Below, in pieces: positions 37,722 through 52,318 of a stretch of 64,000 bases of DNA. The notes under the pieces are model-generated. The model worked only from the letters and a program-made list of their open reading frames with translations. It did not search any database and had not been told where the DNA came from. The stretch spans positions 620,001 through 684,000 of the forward strand of contig JAZGUH010000695.1 of NCBI GenBank assembly GCA_037893225.1. The letters are read 5' to 3'. The position numbers were made by a program, and so were the translations under genes. Each line of letters begins with the position of its first letter. Position 1 is the first letter of the stretch. Source of the stretch: Hippasteria phrygiana. Its lineage: Eukaryota; Echinodermata; Asteroidea; Valvatida; Goniasteridae.

Positions 37722-40270
37722 TGACATGCATGGAGCAATAAATAGACGGTAACATGTACACAGATGTTGGCCGGAAAGAAAATAAACATTGCGAGGTTTG
37801 AATTTTCTCCACAAGTTTTAACTCTAAGAAGCCGCCGATAATTGCAACATGTAGCGCCAGATCTAAGCTATCCATACATGTCAAAATTACTGAATTTGGT
37901 TGATATTTCATGCAATTATGAATGAGTAAAGCAAGTCATACCCTAGGGAATTTGACATGCATGGAGCAATAAATAGAAGGTAATATGCACACAGATGTTG
38001 GCCGGAAAGAAAATATACATTGCGAGGTTTGAATTTTCTCCACAAGTTTTAACTCTAAGAAGCCGCCGATAATTGCAACATGTAGCGCCAGATCTAAGCT
38101 ATCCATACATGTCAAAATTACTGTATTTGGTTTATATTTCATGCAATTATGAATGAGTAAAGCAAGTCATACCCTAGGGAATTTGACATGCATGGAGCAA
38201 TAAATAGAAGGTAATATGCACACAGATGTTGGCCGGAAAGAAAATAAACATTGCGAGGTTTGAATTTTCTCCACAAGTTTTAACTCTAAGAAGCCGCCGA
38301 TAATTGCAGCATGTAGCGCCAGATCTAAGCTATCCATACATGTCAAAATTACTGTATTTGGTTTATATTTCATGCAATTATGAATGAGTAAAGCAAGTCC
38401 ATACCCCAGGGAATTTGACAGGCATGGAGCAATACATAAAAGGTAATCTGCACACAGATGGTGGCCGGGAAGAAAATAAACATTGCGAGGTTTGAATTTT
38501 CTCCACAAGTGTTAACTCTAAGAAGCCGCCGATAATTGCAACATGTAGCGCCAGATCTAAGCTATCCATACATGTGAAAATTACTGAATTTGGTTGATAT
38601 TTCATGCAATTATGAATGAGTAAAGCAAGTCCATACCCCAGGGAATTTGACAGGCATGGAGCAATAAATAGAAGGTAATATGCACACAGATGTTGGCCGG
38701 AAAGAAAATAAACATTGCGAGGTTTGAATTTTCTCCACAAGTTTTAACTCTAAGAAGCCGCCGATAATTGCAGCATGTAGCGCCAGATCTAAGCTATCCA
38801 TACATGTCAAAATTACTGTATTTGGTTTATATTTCATGCAATTATGAATGAGTAAAGCAAGTCCATACCCCAGGGAATTTGACAGGAATGGAGCAATACA
38901 TAAAAGGTAATCTGCACACAGATGGTGGCCGGGAAGAAAATAAACATTGCGAGGTTTGAATTTTCTCCACAAGTGTTAACTCTAAGAAGCCGCCGATAAT
39001 TGCAACATGTAGCGCCAGATCTAAGCTATCCATACATGTGAAAATTACTGAATTTGGTTGATATTTCATGCAATTATGAATGAGTAAAGCAAGTCCATAC
39101 CCCAGGGAATTTGACAGGCATGGAGCAATAAATAGAAGGTAATATGCACACAGATGTTGGCCGGAAAGAAAATAAACATTGCGAGGTTTGAATTTTCTCC
39201 ACAAGTTTTAACTCTAAGAAGCCGCCGATAATTGCAGCATGTAGCGCCAGATCTAAGCTATCCATACATGTCAAAATTACTGTATTTGGTTTATATTTCA
39301 TGCAATTATGAATGAGTAAAGCAAGTCCATACCCCAGGGAATTTGACAGGCATGGAGCAATACATAAAAGGTAATCTGCACACAGATGGTGGCCGGGAAG
39401 AAAATAAACATTGCGAGGTTTGAATTTTCTCCACAAGTGTTAACTCTAAGAAGCCGCCGATAATTGCAACATGTAGCGCCAGATCTAAGCTATCCATACA
39501 TGTCAAAATTACTGAATTTGGTTGATATTTCATGCAATTATGAATGAGTAAAGCAAGTCCATACCCCAGGGAATTTGACATGCATGGAGCAATAAATAGA
39601 CGGTAACATGTACACAGATGTTGGCCGGAAAGAAAATATACATTGCGAGGTTTGAATTTTCTCCACAAGTTTTAACTCTAAGAAGCCGCCGATAATTGCA
39701 GCATGTAGCGCCAGATCTAAGCTATCCATACATGTCAAAATTACTGTATTTGGTTTATATTTCATGCAATTATGAATGAGTAAAGGAAGTCCATACCCCA
39801 GGGAATTTGACAGGCATGGAGCAATACATAAAAGGTAATCTGCACACAGATGGTGGCCGGGAAGAAAATAAACATTGCGAGGTTTGAATTTTCTCCACAA
39901 GTGTTAACTCTAAGAAGCCGCCGATAATTGCAACATGTAGCGCCAGATCTAAGCTATCCATACATGTCAAAATTACTGAATTTGGTTGATATTTCATGCA
40001 ATTATGAATGAGTAAAGCAAGTCATACCCTAGGGAATTTGACATGCATGGAGCAATAAATAGAAGGTAATATGCACACAGATGTTGGCCGGAAAGAAAAT
40101 ATACATTGCGAGGTTTGAATTTTCTCCACAAGTTTTAACTCTAAGAAGCCGCCGATAATTGCAACATGTAGCGCCAGATCTAAGCTATCCATACATGTCA
40201 AAATTACTGTATTTGGTTTATATTTCATGCAATTATGAATGAGTAAAGCAAGTCCATACCCCAGGGAATT
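37722..40270 (+). repeat. HOR unit D2 (11 monomers, 2549 bp)
   Basis: The marker is at 37747. The eight-monomer core (1854 bp) matches D1. The tail at 39576-40270 begins with an internal marker monomer (39601) and equals the first three monomers of the hexamer that follows at 42589. It has a private aaaggaag near 39785. Confidence 0.82.
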
Positions 40271-42588
40271 TGACATGCATGGAGCAATAAATAGACGGTA
40301 ACATGTACACAGATGTTGGCCGGAAAGAAAATAAACATTGCGAGGTTTGAATTTTCTCCACAAGTTTTAACTCTAAGAAGCCGACGATAATTGCAACATG
40401 TAGCGCCAGATCTAAGCTATCCATACATGTCAAAATTACTGAATTTGGTTGATATTTCATGCAATTATGAATGAGTAAAGCAAGTCATACCCTAGGGAAT
40501 TTGACATGCATGGAGCAATAAATAGAAGGTAATATGCACACAGATGTTGGCCGGAAAGAAAATATACATTGCGAGGTTTGAATTTTCTCCACAAGTTTTA
40601 ACTCTAAGAAGCCGCCGATAATTGCAACGTGTAGCGCCAGATCTAAGCTATCCATACATGTCAAAATTACTGTATTTGGTTTATATTTCATGCAATTATG
40701 AATGAGTAAAGCAAGTCATACCCTAGGGAATTTGACATGCATGGAGCAATAAATAGAAGGTAATATGCACACAGATGTTGGCCGGAAAGAAAATAAACAT
40801 TGCGAGGTTTGAATTTTCTCCACAAGTTTTAACTCTAAGAAGCCGCCGATAATTGCAGCATGTAGCGCCAGATCTAAGCTATCCATACATGTCAAAATTA
40901 CTGTATTTGGTTTATATTTCATGCAATTATGAATGAGTAAAGCAAGTCCATACCCCAGGGAATTTGACAGGCATGGAGCAATACATAAAAGGTAATCTGC
41001 ACACAGATGGTGGCCGGGAAGAAAATAAACATTGCGAGGTTTGAATTTTCTCCACAAGTGTTAACTCTAAGAAGCCGCCGATAATTGCAACATGTAGCGC
41101 CAGATCTAAGCTATCCATACATGTGAAAATTACTGAATTTGGTTGATATTTCATGCAATTATGAATGAGTAAAGCAAGTCCATACCCCAGGGAATTTGAC
41201 AGGCATGGAGCAATAAATAGAAGGTAATATGCACACAGATGTTGGCCGGAAAGAAAATAAACATTGCGAGGTTTGAATTTTCTCCACAAGTTTTAACTCT
41301 AAGAAGCCGCCGATAATTGCAGCATGTAGCGCCAGATCTAAGCTATCCATACATGTCAAAATTACTGTATTTGGTTTATATTTCATGCAATTATGAATGA
41401 GTAAAGCAAGTCCATACCCCAGGGAATTTGACAGGAATGGAGCAATACATAAAAGGTAATCTGCACACAGATGGTGGCCGGGAAGAAAATAAACATTGCG
41501 AGGTTTGAATTTTCTCCACAAGTGTTAACTCTAAGAAGCCGCCGATAATTGCAACATGTAGCGCCAGATCTAAGCTATCCATACATGTGAAAATTACTGA
41601 ATTTGGTTGATATTTCATGCAATTATGAATGAGTAAAGCAAGTCCATACCCCAGGGAATTTGACAGGCATGGAGCAATAAATAGAAGGTAATATGCACAC
41701 AGATGTTGGCCGGAAAGAAAATAAACATTGCGAGGTTTGAATTTTCTCCACAAGTTTTAACTCTAAGAAGCCGCCGATAATTGCAGCATGTAGCGCCAGA
41801 TCTAAGCTATCCATACATGTCAAAATTACTGTATTTGGTTTATATTTCATGCAATTATGAATGAGTAAAGCAAGTCCATACCCCAGGGAATTTGACAGGC
41901 ATGGAGCAATACATAAAAGGTAATCTGCACACAGATGGTGGCCGGGAAGAAAATAAACATTGCGAGGTTTGAATTTTCTCCACAAGTGTTAACTCTAAGA
42001 AGCCGCCGATAATTGCAACATGTAGCGCCAGATCTAAGCTATCCATACATGTGAAAATTACTGAATTTGGTTGATATTTCATGCAATTATGAATGAGTAA
42101 AGCAAGTCCATACCCCAGGGAATTTGACAGGCATGGAGCAATAAATAGAAGGTAATATGCACACAGATGTTGGCCGGAAAGAAAATAAACATTGCGAGGT
42201 TTGAATTTTCTCCACAAGTTTTAACTCTAAGAAGCCGCCGATAATTGCAGCATGTAGCGCCAGATCTAAGCTATCCATACATGTCAAAATTACTGTATTT
42301 GGTTTATATTTCATGCAATTATGAATGAGTAAAGCAAGTCCATACCCCAGGGAATTTGACAGGCATGGAGCAATACATAAAAGGTAATCTGCACACAGAT
42401 GGTGGCCGGGAAGAAAATAAACATTGCGAGGTTTGAATTTTCTCCACAAGTGTTAACTCTAAGAAGCCGCCGATAATTGCAACATGTAGCGCCAGATCTA
42501 AGCTATCCATACATGTCAAAATTACTGAATTTGGTTGATATTTCATGCAATTATGAATGAGTAAAGCAAGTCCATACCCCAGGGAATT
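40271..42588 (+). repeat. HOR unit D3 (10 monomers, 2318 bp)
   Basis: The marker is at 40296, and the core matches D2 at offset 2549 up to about 41.9 kb. The tail is one monomer shorter than in D1 and D2. Private changes include ccgacgataa (c114a, about 40384) and acgtgtag (a128g, about 40629). Confidence 0.8.
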
Positions 42589-43978
42589 TGACATGCATGG
42601 AGCAATAAATAGACGGTAACATGTACACAGATGTTGGCCGGAAAGAAAATATACATTGCGAGGTTTGAATTTTCTCCACAAGTTTTAACTCTAAGAAGCC
42701 GCCGATAATTGCAGCATGTAGCGCCAGATCTAAGCTATCCATACATGTCAAAATTACTGTATTTGGTTTATATTTCATGCAATTATGAATGAGTAAAGCA
42801 AGTCCATACCCCAGGGAATTTGACAGGCATGGAGCAATACATAAAAGGTAATCTGCACACAGATGGTGGCCGGGAAGAAAATAAACATTGCGAGGTTTGA
42901 ATTTTCTCCACAAGTGTTAACTCTAAGAAGCCGCCGATAATTGCAACATGTAGCGCCAGATCTAAGCTATCCATACATGTCAAAATTACTGAATTTGGTT
43001 GATATTTCATGCAATTATGAATGAGTAAAGCAAGTCATACCCTAGGGAATTTGACATGCATGGAGCAATAAATAGAAGGTAATATGCACACAGATGTTGG
43101 CCGGAAAGAAAATATACATTGCGAGGTTTGAATTTTCTCCACAAGTTTTAACTCTAAGAAGCCGCCGATAATTGCAACATGTAGCGCCAGATCTAAGCTA
43201 TCCATACATGTCAAAATTACTGTATTTGGTTTATATTTCATGCAATTATGAATGAGTAAAGCAAGTCATACCCTAGGGAATTTGACATGCATGGAGCAAT
43301 AAATAGAAGGTAATATGCACACAGATGTTGGCCGGAAAGAAAATAAACATTGCGAGGTTTGAATTTTCTCCACAAGTTTTAACTCTAAGAAGCCGCCGAT
43401 AATTGCAGCATGTAGCGCCAGATCTAAGCTATCCATACATGTCAAAATTACTGTATTTGGTTTATATTTCATGCAATTATGAATGAGTAAAGCAAGTCCA
43501 TACCCCAGGGAATTTGACAGGCATGGAGCAATAAATAGAAGGTAATATGCACACAGATGTTGGCCGGAAAGAAAATAAACATTGCGAGGTTTGAATTTTC
43601 TCCACAAGTTTTAACTCTAAGAAGCCGCCGATAATTGCAGCATGTAGCGCCAGATCTAAGCTATCCATACATGTCAAAATTACTGTATTTGGTTTATATT
43701 TCATGCAATTATGAATGAGTAAAGCAAGTCCATACCCCAGGGAATTTGACAGGCATGGAGCAATACATAAAAGGTAATCTGCACACAGATGGTGGCCGGG
43801 AAGAAAATAAACATTGCGAGGTTTGAATTTTCTCCACAAGTGTTAACTCTAAGAAGCCGCCGATAATTGCAACATGTAGCGCCAGATCTAAGCTATCCAT
43901 ACATGTCAAAATTACTGAATTTGGTTGATATTTCATGCAATTATGAATGAGTAAAGCAAGTCCATACCCCAGGGAATT
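42589..43978 (+). repeat. Hexamer HOR E1 (1390 bp)
   Basis: Six monomers, four of 232 bp and two of 231 bp, opening with the marker at 42614. The order is: marker Y, X-like with a20c, 231-bp Y with g6t and a64t, 231-bp Y with g6t and a126g, Y with a126g, X-like with a20c. It is identical to E2 and E3 in conceptual translation. Confidence 0.88.
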
Positions 43979-45368
43979 TGACATGCATGGAGCAATAAAT
44001 AGACGGTAACATGTACACAGATGTTGGCCGGAAAGAAAATATACATTGCGAGGTTTGAATTTTCTCCACAAGTTTTAACTCTAAGAAGCCGCCGATAATT
44101 GCAGCATGTAGCGCCAGATCTAAGCTATCCATACATGTCAAAATTACTGTATTTGGTTTATATTTCATGCAATTATGAATGAGTAAAGCAAGTCCATACC
44201 CCAGGGAATTTGACAGGCATGGAGCAATACATAAAAGGTAATCTGCACACAGATGGTGGCCGGGAAGAAAATAAACATTGCGAGGTTTGAATTTTCTCCA
44301 CAAGTGTTAACTCTAAGAAGCCGCCGATAATTGCAACATGTAGCGCCAGATCTAAGCTATCCATACATGTCAAAATTACTGAATTTGGTTGATATTTCAT
44401 GCAATTATGAATGAGTAAAGCAAGTCATACCCTAGGGAATTTGACATGCATGGAGCAATAAATAGAAGGTAATATGCACACAGATGTTGGCCGGAAAGAA
44501 AATATACATTGCGAGGTTTGAATTTTCTCCACAAGTTTTAACTCTAAGAAGCCGCCGATAATTGCAACATGTAGCGCCAGATCTAAGCTATCCATACATG
44601 TCAAAATTACTGTATTTGGTTTATATTTCATGCAATTATGAATGAGTAAAGCAAGTCATACCCTAGGGAATTTGACATGCATGGAGCAATAAATAGAAGG
44701 TAATATGCACACAGATGTTGGCCGGAAAGAAAATAAACATTGCGAGGTTTGAATTTTCTCCACAAGTTTTAACTCTAAGAAGCCGCCGATAATTGCAGCA
44801 TGTAGCGCCAGATCTAAGCTATCCATACATGTCAAAATTACTGTATTTGGTTTATATTTCATGCAATTATGAATGAGTAAAGCAAGTCCATACCCCAGGG
44901 AATTTGACAGGCATGGAGCAATAAATAGAAGGTAATATGCACACAGATGTTGGCCGGAAAGAAAATAAACATTGCGAGGTTTGAATTTTCTCCACAAGTT
45001 TTAACTCTAAGAAGCCGCCGATAATTGCAGCATGTAGCGCCAGATCTAAGCTATCCATACATGTCAAAATTACTGTATTTGGTTTATATTTCATGCAATT
45101 ATGAATGAGTAAAGCAAGTCCATACCCCAGGGAATTTGACAGGCATGGAGCAATACATAAAAGGTAATCTGCACACAGATGGTGGCCGGGAAGAAAATAA
45201 ACATTGCGAGGTTTGAATTTTCTCCACAAGTGTTAACTCTAAGAAGCCGCCGATAATTGCAACATGTAGCGCCAGATCTAAGCTATCCATACATGTCAAA
45301 ATTACTGAATTTGGTTGATATTTCATGCAATTATGAATGAGTAAAGCAAGTCCATACCCCAGGGAATT
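43979..45368 (+). repeat. Hexamer HOR E2 (1390 bp)
   Basis: The marker is at 44004, exactly 1390 bp after E1. I saw no difference from E1. Confidence 0.88.
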
Positions 45369-46758
45369 TGACATGCATGGAGCAATAAATAGACGGTAAC
45401 ATGTACACAGATGTTGGCCGGAAAGAAAATATACATTGCGAGGTTTGAATTTTCTCCACAAGTTTTAACTCTAAGAAGCCGCCGATAATTGCAGCATGTA
45501 GCGCCAGATCTAAGCTATCCATACATGTCAAAATTACTGTATTTGGTTTATATTTCATGCAATTATGAATGAGTAAAGCAAGTCCATACCCCAGGGAATT
45601 TGACAGGCATGGAGCAATACATAAAAGGTAATCTGCACACAGATGGTGGCCGGGAAGAAAATAAACATTGCGAGGTTTGAATTTTCTCCACAAGTGTTAA
45701 CTCTAAGAAGCCGCCGATAATTGCAACATGTAGCGCCAGATCTAAGCTATCCATACATGTCAAAATTACTGAATTTGGTTGATATTTCATGCAATTATGA
45801 ATGAGTAAAGCAAGTCATACCCTAGGGAATTTGACATGCATGGAGCAATAAATAGAAGGTAATATGCACACAGATGTTGGCCGGAAAGAAAATATACATT
45901 GCGAGGTTTGAATTTTCTCCACAAGTTTTAACTCTAAGAAGCCGCCGATAATTGCAACATGTAGCGCCAGATCTAAGCTATCCATACATGTCAAAATTAC
46001 TGTATTTGGTTTATATTTCATGCAATTATGAATGAGTAAAGCAAGTCATACCCTAGGGAATTTGACATGCATGGAGCAATAAATAGAAGGTAATATGCAC
46101 ACAGATGTTGGCCGGAAAGAAAATAAACATTGCGAGGTTTGAATTTTCTCCACAAGTTTTAACTCTAAGAAGCCGCCGATAATTGCAGCATGTAGCGCCA
46201 GATCTAAGCTATCCATACATGTCAAAATTACTGTATTTGGTTTATATTTCATGCAATTATGAATGAGTAAAGCAAGTCCATACCCCAGGGAATTTGACAG
46301 GCATGGAGCAATAAATAGAAGGTAATATGCACACAGATGTTGGCCGGAAAGAAAATAAACATTGCGAGGTTTGAATTTTCTCCACAAGTTTTAACTCTAA
46401 GAAGCCGCCGATAATTGCAGCATGTAGCGCCAGATCTAAGCTATCCATACATGTCAAAATTACTGTATTTGGTTTATATTTCATGCAATTATGAATGAGT
46501 AAAGCAAGTCCATACCCCAGGGAATTTGACAGGCATGGAGCAATACATAAAAGGTAATCTGCACACAGATGGTGGCCGGGAAGAAAATAAACATTGCGAG
46601 GTTTGAATTTTCTCCACAAGTGTTAACTCTAAGAAGCCGCCGATAATTGCAACATGTAGCGCCAGATCTAAGCTATCCATACATGTCAAAATTACTGAAT
46701 TTGGTTGATATTTCATGCAATTATGAATGAGTAAAGCAAGTCCATACCCCAGGGAATT
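45369..46758 (+). repeat. Hexamer HOR E3 (1390 bp)
   Basis: The marker is at 45394, again 1390 bp on. I saw no difference from E1 and E2. Confidence 0.88.
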
Positions 46759-47684
46759 TGACATGCATGGAGCAATAAATAGACGGTAACATGTACACAG
46801 ATGTTGGCCGGAAAGAAAATATACATTGCGAGGTTTGAATTTTCTCCACAAGTTTTAACTCTAAGAAGCCGCCGATAATTGCAGCATGTAGCGCCAGATC
46901 TAAGCTATCCATACATGTCAAAATTACTGTATTTGGTTTATATTTCATGCAATTATGAATGAGTAAAGCAAGTCCATACCCCAGGGAATTTGACAGGCAT
47001 GGAGCAATACATAAAAGGTAATCTGCACACAGATGGTGGCCGGGAAGAAAATAAACATTGCGAGGTTTGAATTTTCTCCACAAGTGTTAACTCTAAGAAG
47101 CCGCCGATAATTGCAACATGTAGCGCCAGATCTAAGCTATCCATACATGTCAAAATTACTGAATTTGGTTGATATTTCATGCAATTATGAATGAGTAAAG
47201 CAAGTCATACCCTAGGGAATTTGACATGCATGGAGCAATAAATAGAAGGTAATATGCACACAGATGTTGGCCGGAAAGAAAATATACATTGCGAGGTTTG
47301 AATTTTCTCCACAAGTTTTAACTCTAAGAAGCCGCCGATAATTGCAACATGTAGCGCCAGATCTAAGCTATCCATACATGTCAAAATTACTGTATTTGGT
47401 TTATATTTCATGCAATTATGAATGAGTAAAGCAAGTCATACCCTAGGGAATTTGACATGCATGGAGCAATAAATAGAAGGTAATATGCACACAGATGTTG
47501 GCCGGAAAGAAAATAAACATTGCGAGGTTTGAATTTTCTCCACAAGTTTTAACTCTAAGAAGCCGCCGATAATTGCAGCATGTAGCGCCAGATCTAAGCT
47601 ATCCATACATGTCAAAATTACTGTATTTGGTTTATATTTCATGCAATTATGAATGAGTAAAGCAAGTCCATACCCCAGGGAATT
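46759..47684 (+). repeat. Hexamer HOR E4, first four monomers only (926 bp)
   Basis: The marker is at 46784. The fifth position is an X-like a20c monomer instead of the Y monomer found in E1-E3, so the regular hexamer register ends here. Confidence 0.82.
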
Positions 47685-50600
47685 TGACAGGCATGGAGCA
47701 ATACATAAAAGGTAATCTGCACACAGATGGTGGCCGGGAAGAAAATAAACATTGCGAGGTTTGAATTTTCTCCACAAGTGTTAACTCTAAGAAGCCGCCG
47801 ATAATTGCAACATGTAGCGCCAGATCTAAGCTATCCATACATGTCAAAATTACTGTATTTGGTTTATATTTCATGCAATTATGAATGAGTAAAGCAAGTC
47901 CATACCCCAGGGAATTTGACAGGCATGGAGCAATACATAAAAGGTAATCTGCACACAGATGGTGGCCGGGAAGAAAATAAACATTGCGAGGTTTGAATTT
48001 TCTCCACAAGTGTTAACTCTAAGAAGCCGCCGATAATTGCAACATGTAGCGCCAGATCTAAGCTATCCATACATGTCAAAATTACTGAATTTGGTTGATA
48101 TTTCATGCAATTATGAATGAGTAAAGCAAGTCCATACCCCAGGGAATTTGAAAGGCATGGAGCAATAAATAGAAGGTAATATGCACACAGATGTTGGCCG
48201 GAAAGAAAATAAACATTGCGAGGTTTGAATTTTCTCCACAAGTTTTAACTCTAAGAAGCCGCCGATAATTGCAGCATGTAGCGCCAGATCTAAGCTATCC
48301 ATACATGTCAAAATTACTGTATTTGGTTTATATTTCATGCAATTATGAATGAGTAAAGCAAGTCCATACCCCAGGGAATTTGACAGGCATGGAGCAATAC
48401 ATAAAAGGTAATCTGCACACAGATGGTGGCCGGGAAGAAAATAAACATTGCGAGGTTTGAATTTTCTCCACAAGTGTTAACTCTAAGAAGCCGCCGATAA
48501 TTGCAACATGTAGCGCCAGATCTAAGCTATCCATACATGTCAAAATTACTGAATTTGGTTGATATTTCATGCAATTATGAATGAGTAAAGCAAGTCATAC
48601 CCTAGGGAATTTGACATGCATGGAGCAATAAATAGAAGGTAATATGCACACAGATGTTGGCCGGAAAGAAAATATACATTGCGAGGTTTGAATTTTCTCC
48701 ACAAGTTTTAACTCTAAGAAGCCGCCGATAATTGCAACATGTAGCGCCAGATCTAAGCTATCCATACATGTCAAAATTACTGTATTTGGTTTATATTTCA
48801 TGCAATTATGAATGAGTAAAGCAAGTCATACCCTAGGGAATTTGACATGCATGGAGCAATAAATAGAAGGTAATATGCACACAGATGTTGGCCGGAAAGA
48901 AAATAAACATTGCGAGGTTTGAATTTTCTCCACAAGTTTTAACTCTAAGAAGCCGCCGATAATTGCAGCATGTAGCGCCAGATCTAAGCTATCCATACAT
49001 GTCAAAATTACTGTATTTGGTTTATATTTCATGCAATTATGAATGAGTAAAGCAAGTCCATACCCCAGGGAATTTGACAGGCATGGAGCAATACATAAAA
49101 GGTAATCTGCACACAGATGGTGGCCGGGAAGAAAATAAACATTGCGAGGTTTGAATTTTCTCCACAAGTGTTAACTCTAAGAAGCCGCCGATAATTGCAA
49201 CATGTAGCGCCAGATCTAAGCTATCCATACATGTCAAAATTACTGTATTTGGTTTATATTTCATGCAATTATGAATGAGTAAAGCAAGTCCATACCCCAG
49301 GGAATTTGACAGGCATGGAGCAATACATAAAAGGTAATCTGCACACAGATGGTGGCCGGGAAGAAAATAAACATTGCGAGGTTTGAATTTTCTCCACAAG
49401 TGTTAACTCTAAGAAGCCGCCGATAATTGCAACATGTAGCGCCAGATCTAAGCTATCCATACATGTGAAAATTACTGAATTTGGTTGATATTTCATGCAA
49501 TTATGAATGAGTAAAGCAAGTCCATACCCCAGGGAATTTGACAGGCATGGAGCAATAAATAGAAGGTAATATGCACACAGATGTTGGCCGGAAAGAAAAT
49601 AAACATTGCGAGGTTTGAATTTTCTCCACAAGTTTTAACTCTAAGAAGCCGCCGATAATTGCAGCATGTAGCGCCAGATCTAAGCTATCCATACATGTCA
49701 AAATTACTGTATTTGGTTTATATTTCATGCAATTATGAATGAGTAAAGCAAGTCCATACCCCAGGGAATTTGACAGGCATGGAGCAATAAATAGAAGGTA
49801 ATATGCACACAGATGTTGGCCGGAAAGAAAATAAACATTGCGAGGTTTGAATTTTCTCCACAAGTTTTAACTCTAAGAAGCCGCCGATAATTGCAGCATG
49901 TAGCGCCAGATCTAAGCTATCCATACATGTCAAAATTACTGTATTTGGTTTATATTTCATGCAATTATGAATGAGTAAAGCAAGTCCATACCCCAGGGAA
50001 TTTGACAGGCATGGAGCAATACATAAAAGGTAATCTGCACACAGATGGTGGCCGGGAAGAAAATAAACATTGCGAGGTTTGAATTTTCCCCACAAGTGTT
50101 AACTCTAAGAAGCCGCCGATAATTGCAACATGTAGCGCCAGATCTAAGCTATCCATACATGTCAAAATTACTGAATTTCGTTGATATTTCATGCAATTAT
50201 GAATGAGTAAAGCAAGTCCATACCCCAGGGAATTTGACATGCATGGAGCAATAAATAGACGGTAACATGTACACAGATGTTGGCCGGAAAGAAAATATAC
50301 ATTGCGAGGTTTGAATTTTCTCCACAAGTTTTAACTCTAAGAAGCCGCCGATAATTGCAGCATGTAGCGCCAGATCTAAGCTATCCATACATGTCAAAAT
50401 TACTGTATTTGGTTTATATTTCATGCAATTATGAATGAGTAAAGCAAGTCCATACCCCAGGGAATTTGACAGGCATGGAGCAATACATAAAAGGTAATCT
50501 GCACACAGATGGTGGCCGGGAAGAAAATAAACATTGCGAGGTTTGAATTTTCTCCACAAGTGTTAACTCTAAGAAGCCGCCGATAATTGCAACATGTAGC

Positions 50601-52212
50601 GCCAGATCTAAGCTATCCATACATGTCAAAATTACTGAATTTGGTTGATATTTCATGCAATTATGAATGAGTAAAGCAAGTCATACCCTAGGGAATTTGA
50701 CATGCATGGAGCAATAAATAGAAGGTAATATGCACACAGATGTTGGCCGGAAAGAAAATATACATTGCGAGGTTTGAATTTTCTCCACAAGTTTTAACTC
50801 TAAGAAGCCGCCGATAATTGCAACATGTAGCGCCAGATCTAAGCTATCCATACATGTCAAAATTACTGTATTTGGTTTATATTTCATGCAATTATGAATG
50901 AGTAAAGCAAGTCATACCCTAGGGAATTTGACATGCATGGAGCAATAAATAGAAGGTAATATGCACACAGATGTTGGCCGGAAAGAAAATAAACATTGCG
51001 AGGTTTGAATTTTCTCCACAAGTTTTAACTCTAAGAAGCCGCCGATAATTGCAGCATGTAGCGCCAGATCTAAGCTATCCATACATGTCAAAATTACTGT
51101 ATTTGGTTTATATTTCATGCAATTATGAATGAGTAAAGCAAGTCCATACCCCAGGGAATTTGACAGGCATGGAGCAATACATAAAAGGTAATCTGCACAC
51201 AGATGGTGGCCGGGAAGAAAATAAACATTGCGAGGTTTGAATTTTCTCCACAAGTGTTAACTCTAAGAAGCCGCCGATAATTGCAACATGTAGCGCCAGA
51301 TCTAAGCTATCCATACATGTCAAAATTACTGAATTTGGTTGATATTTCATGCAATTATGAATGAGTAAAGCAAGTCCATACCCCAGGGAATTTGACAGGC
51401 ATGGAGCAATAAATAGAAGGTAATATGCACACAGATGTTGGCCGGAAAGAAAATAAACATTGCGAGGTTTGAATTTTCTCCACAAGTTTTAACTCTAAGA
51501 AGCCGCCGATAATTGCAGCATGTAGCGCCAGATCTAAGCTATCCATACATGTCAAAATTACTGTATTTGGTTTATATTTCATGCAATTATGAATGAGTAA
51601 AGCAAGTCCATACCCCAGGGAATTTGACAGGCATGGAGCAATAAATAGAAGGTAATATGCACACAGATGTTGGCCGGAAAGAAAATAAACATTGCGAGGT
51701 TTGAATTTTCTCCACAAGTGTTAACTCTAAGAAGCCGCCGATAATTGCAACATGTAGCGCCAGATCTAAGCTATCCATACATGTGAAAATTACTGAATTT
51801 GGTTGATATTTCATGCAATTATGAATGAGTAAAGCAAGTCCATACCCCAGGGAATTTGACAGGCATGGAGCAATAAATAGAAGGTAATATGCACACAGAT
51901 GTTGGCCGGAAAGAAAATAAACATTGCGAGGTTTGAATTTTCTCCACAAGTTTTAACTCTAAGAAGCCGCCGATAATTGCAGCATGTAGCGCCAGATCTA
52001 AGCTATCCATACATGTCAAAATTACTGTATTTGGTTTATATTTCATGCAATTATGAATGAGTAAAGCAAGTCATACCCTAGGGAATTTGACATGCATGGA
52101 GCAATAAATAGAAGGTAATATGCACACAGATGTTGGCCGGAAAGAAAATAAACATTGCGAGGTTTGAATTTTCTCCACAAGTTTTAACTCTAAGAAGCCG
52201 CCGATAATTGCA
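47286..52212 (+). repeat. 4.9-kb segment, copy 1 of a 9731-bp spaced duplication
   Basis: It matches 57017-61943 over about 21 monomers. Shared rare changes are tgaaaggcatgg (c4a, near 48150 and 57881), aattttcccc (50089 and 59820) and the marker at 50260 and 59991. The only differences seen are g177c at 50179 in this copy and c161g at 61052 in the other. The left limit is t64 at 47285; the right limit is a126 versus g126. Confidence 0.85.
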
Positions 52213-52318
52213 ACATGTAGCGCCAGATCTAAGCTATCCATACATGTCAAAATTACTGTATTTGGTTTATATTTCATGCAATTATGAATGAGTAAAGCAA
52301 GTCATACCCTAGGGAATT

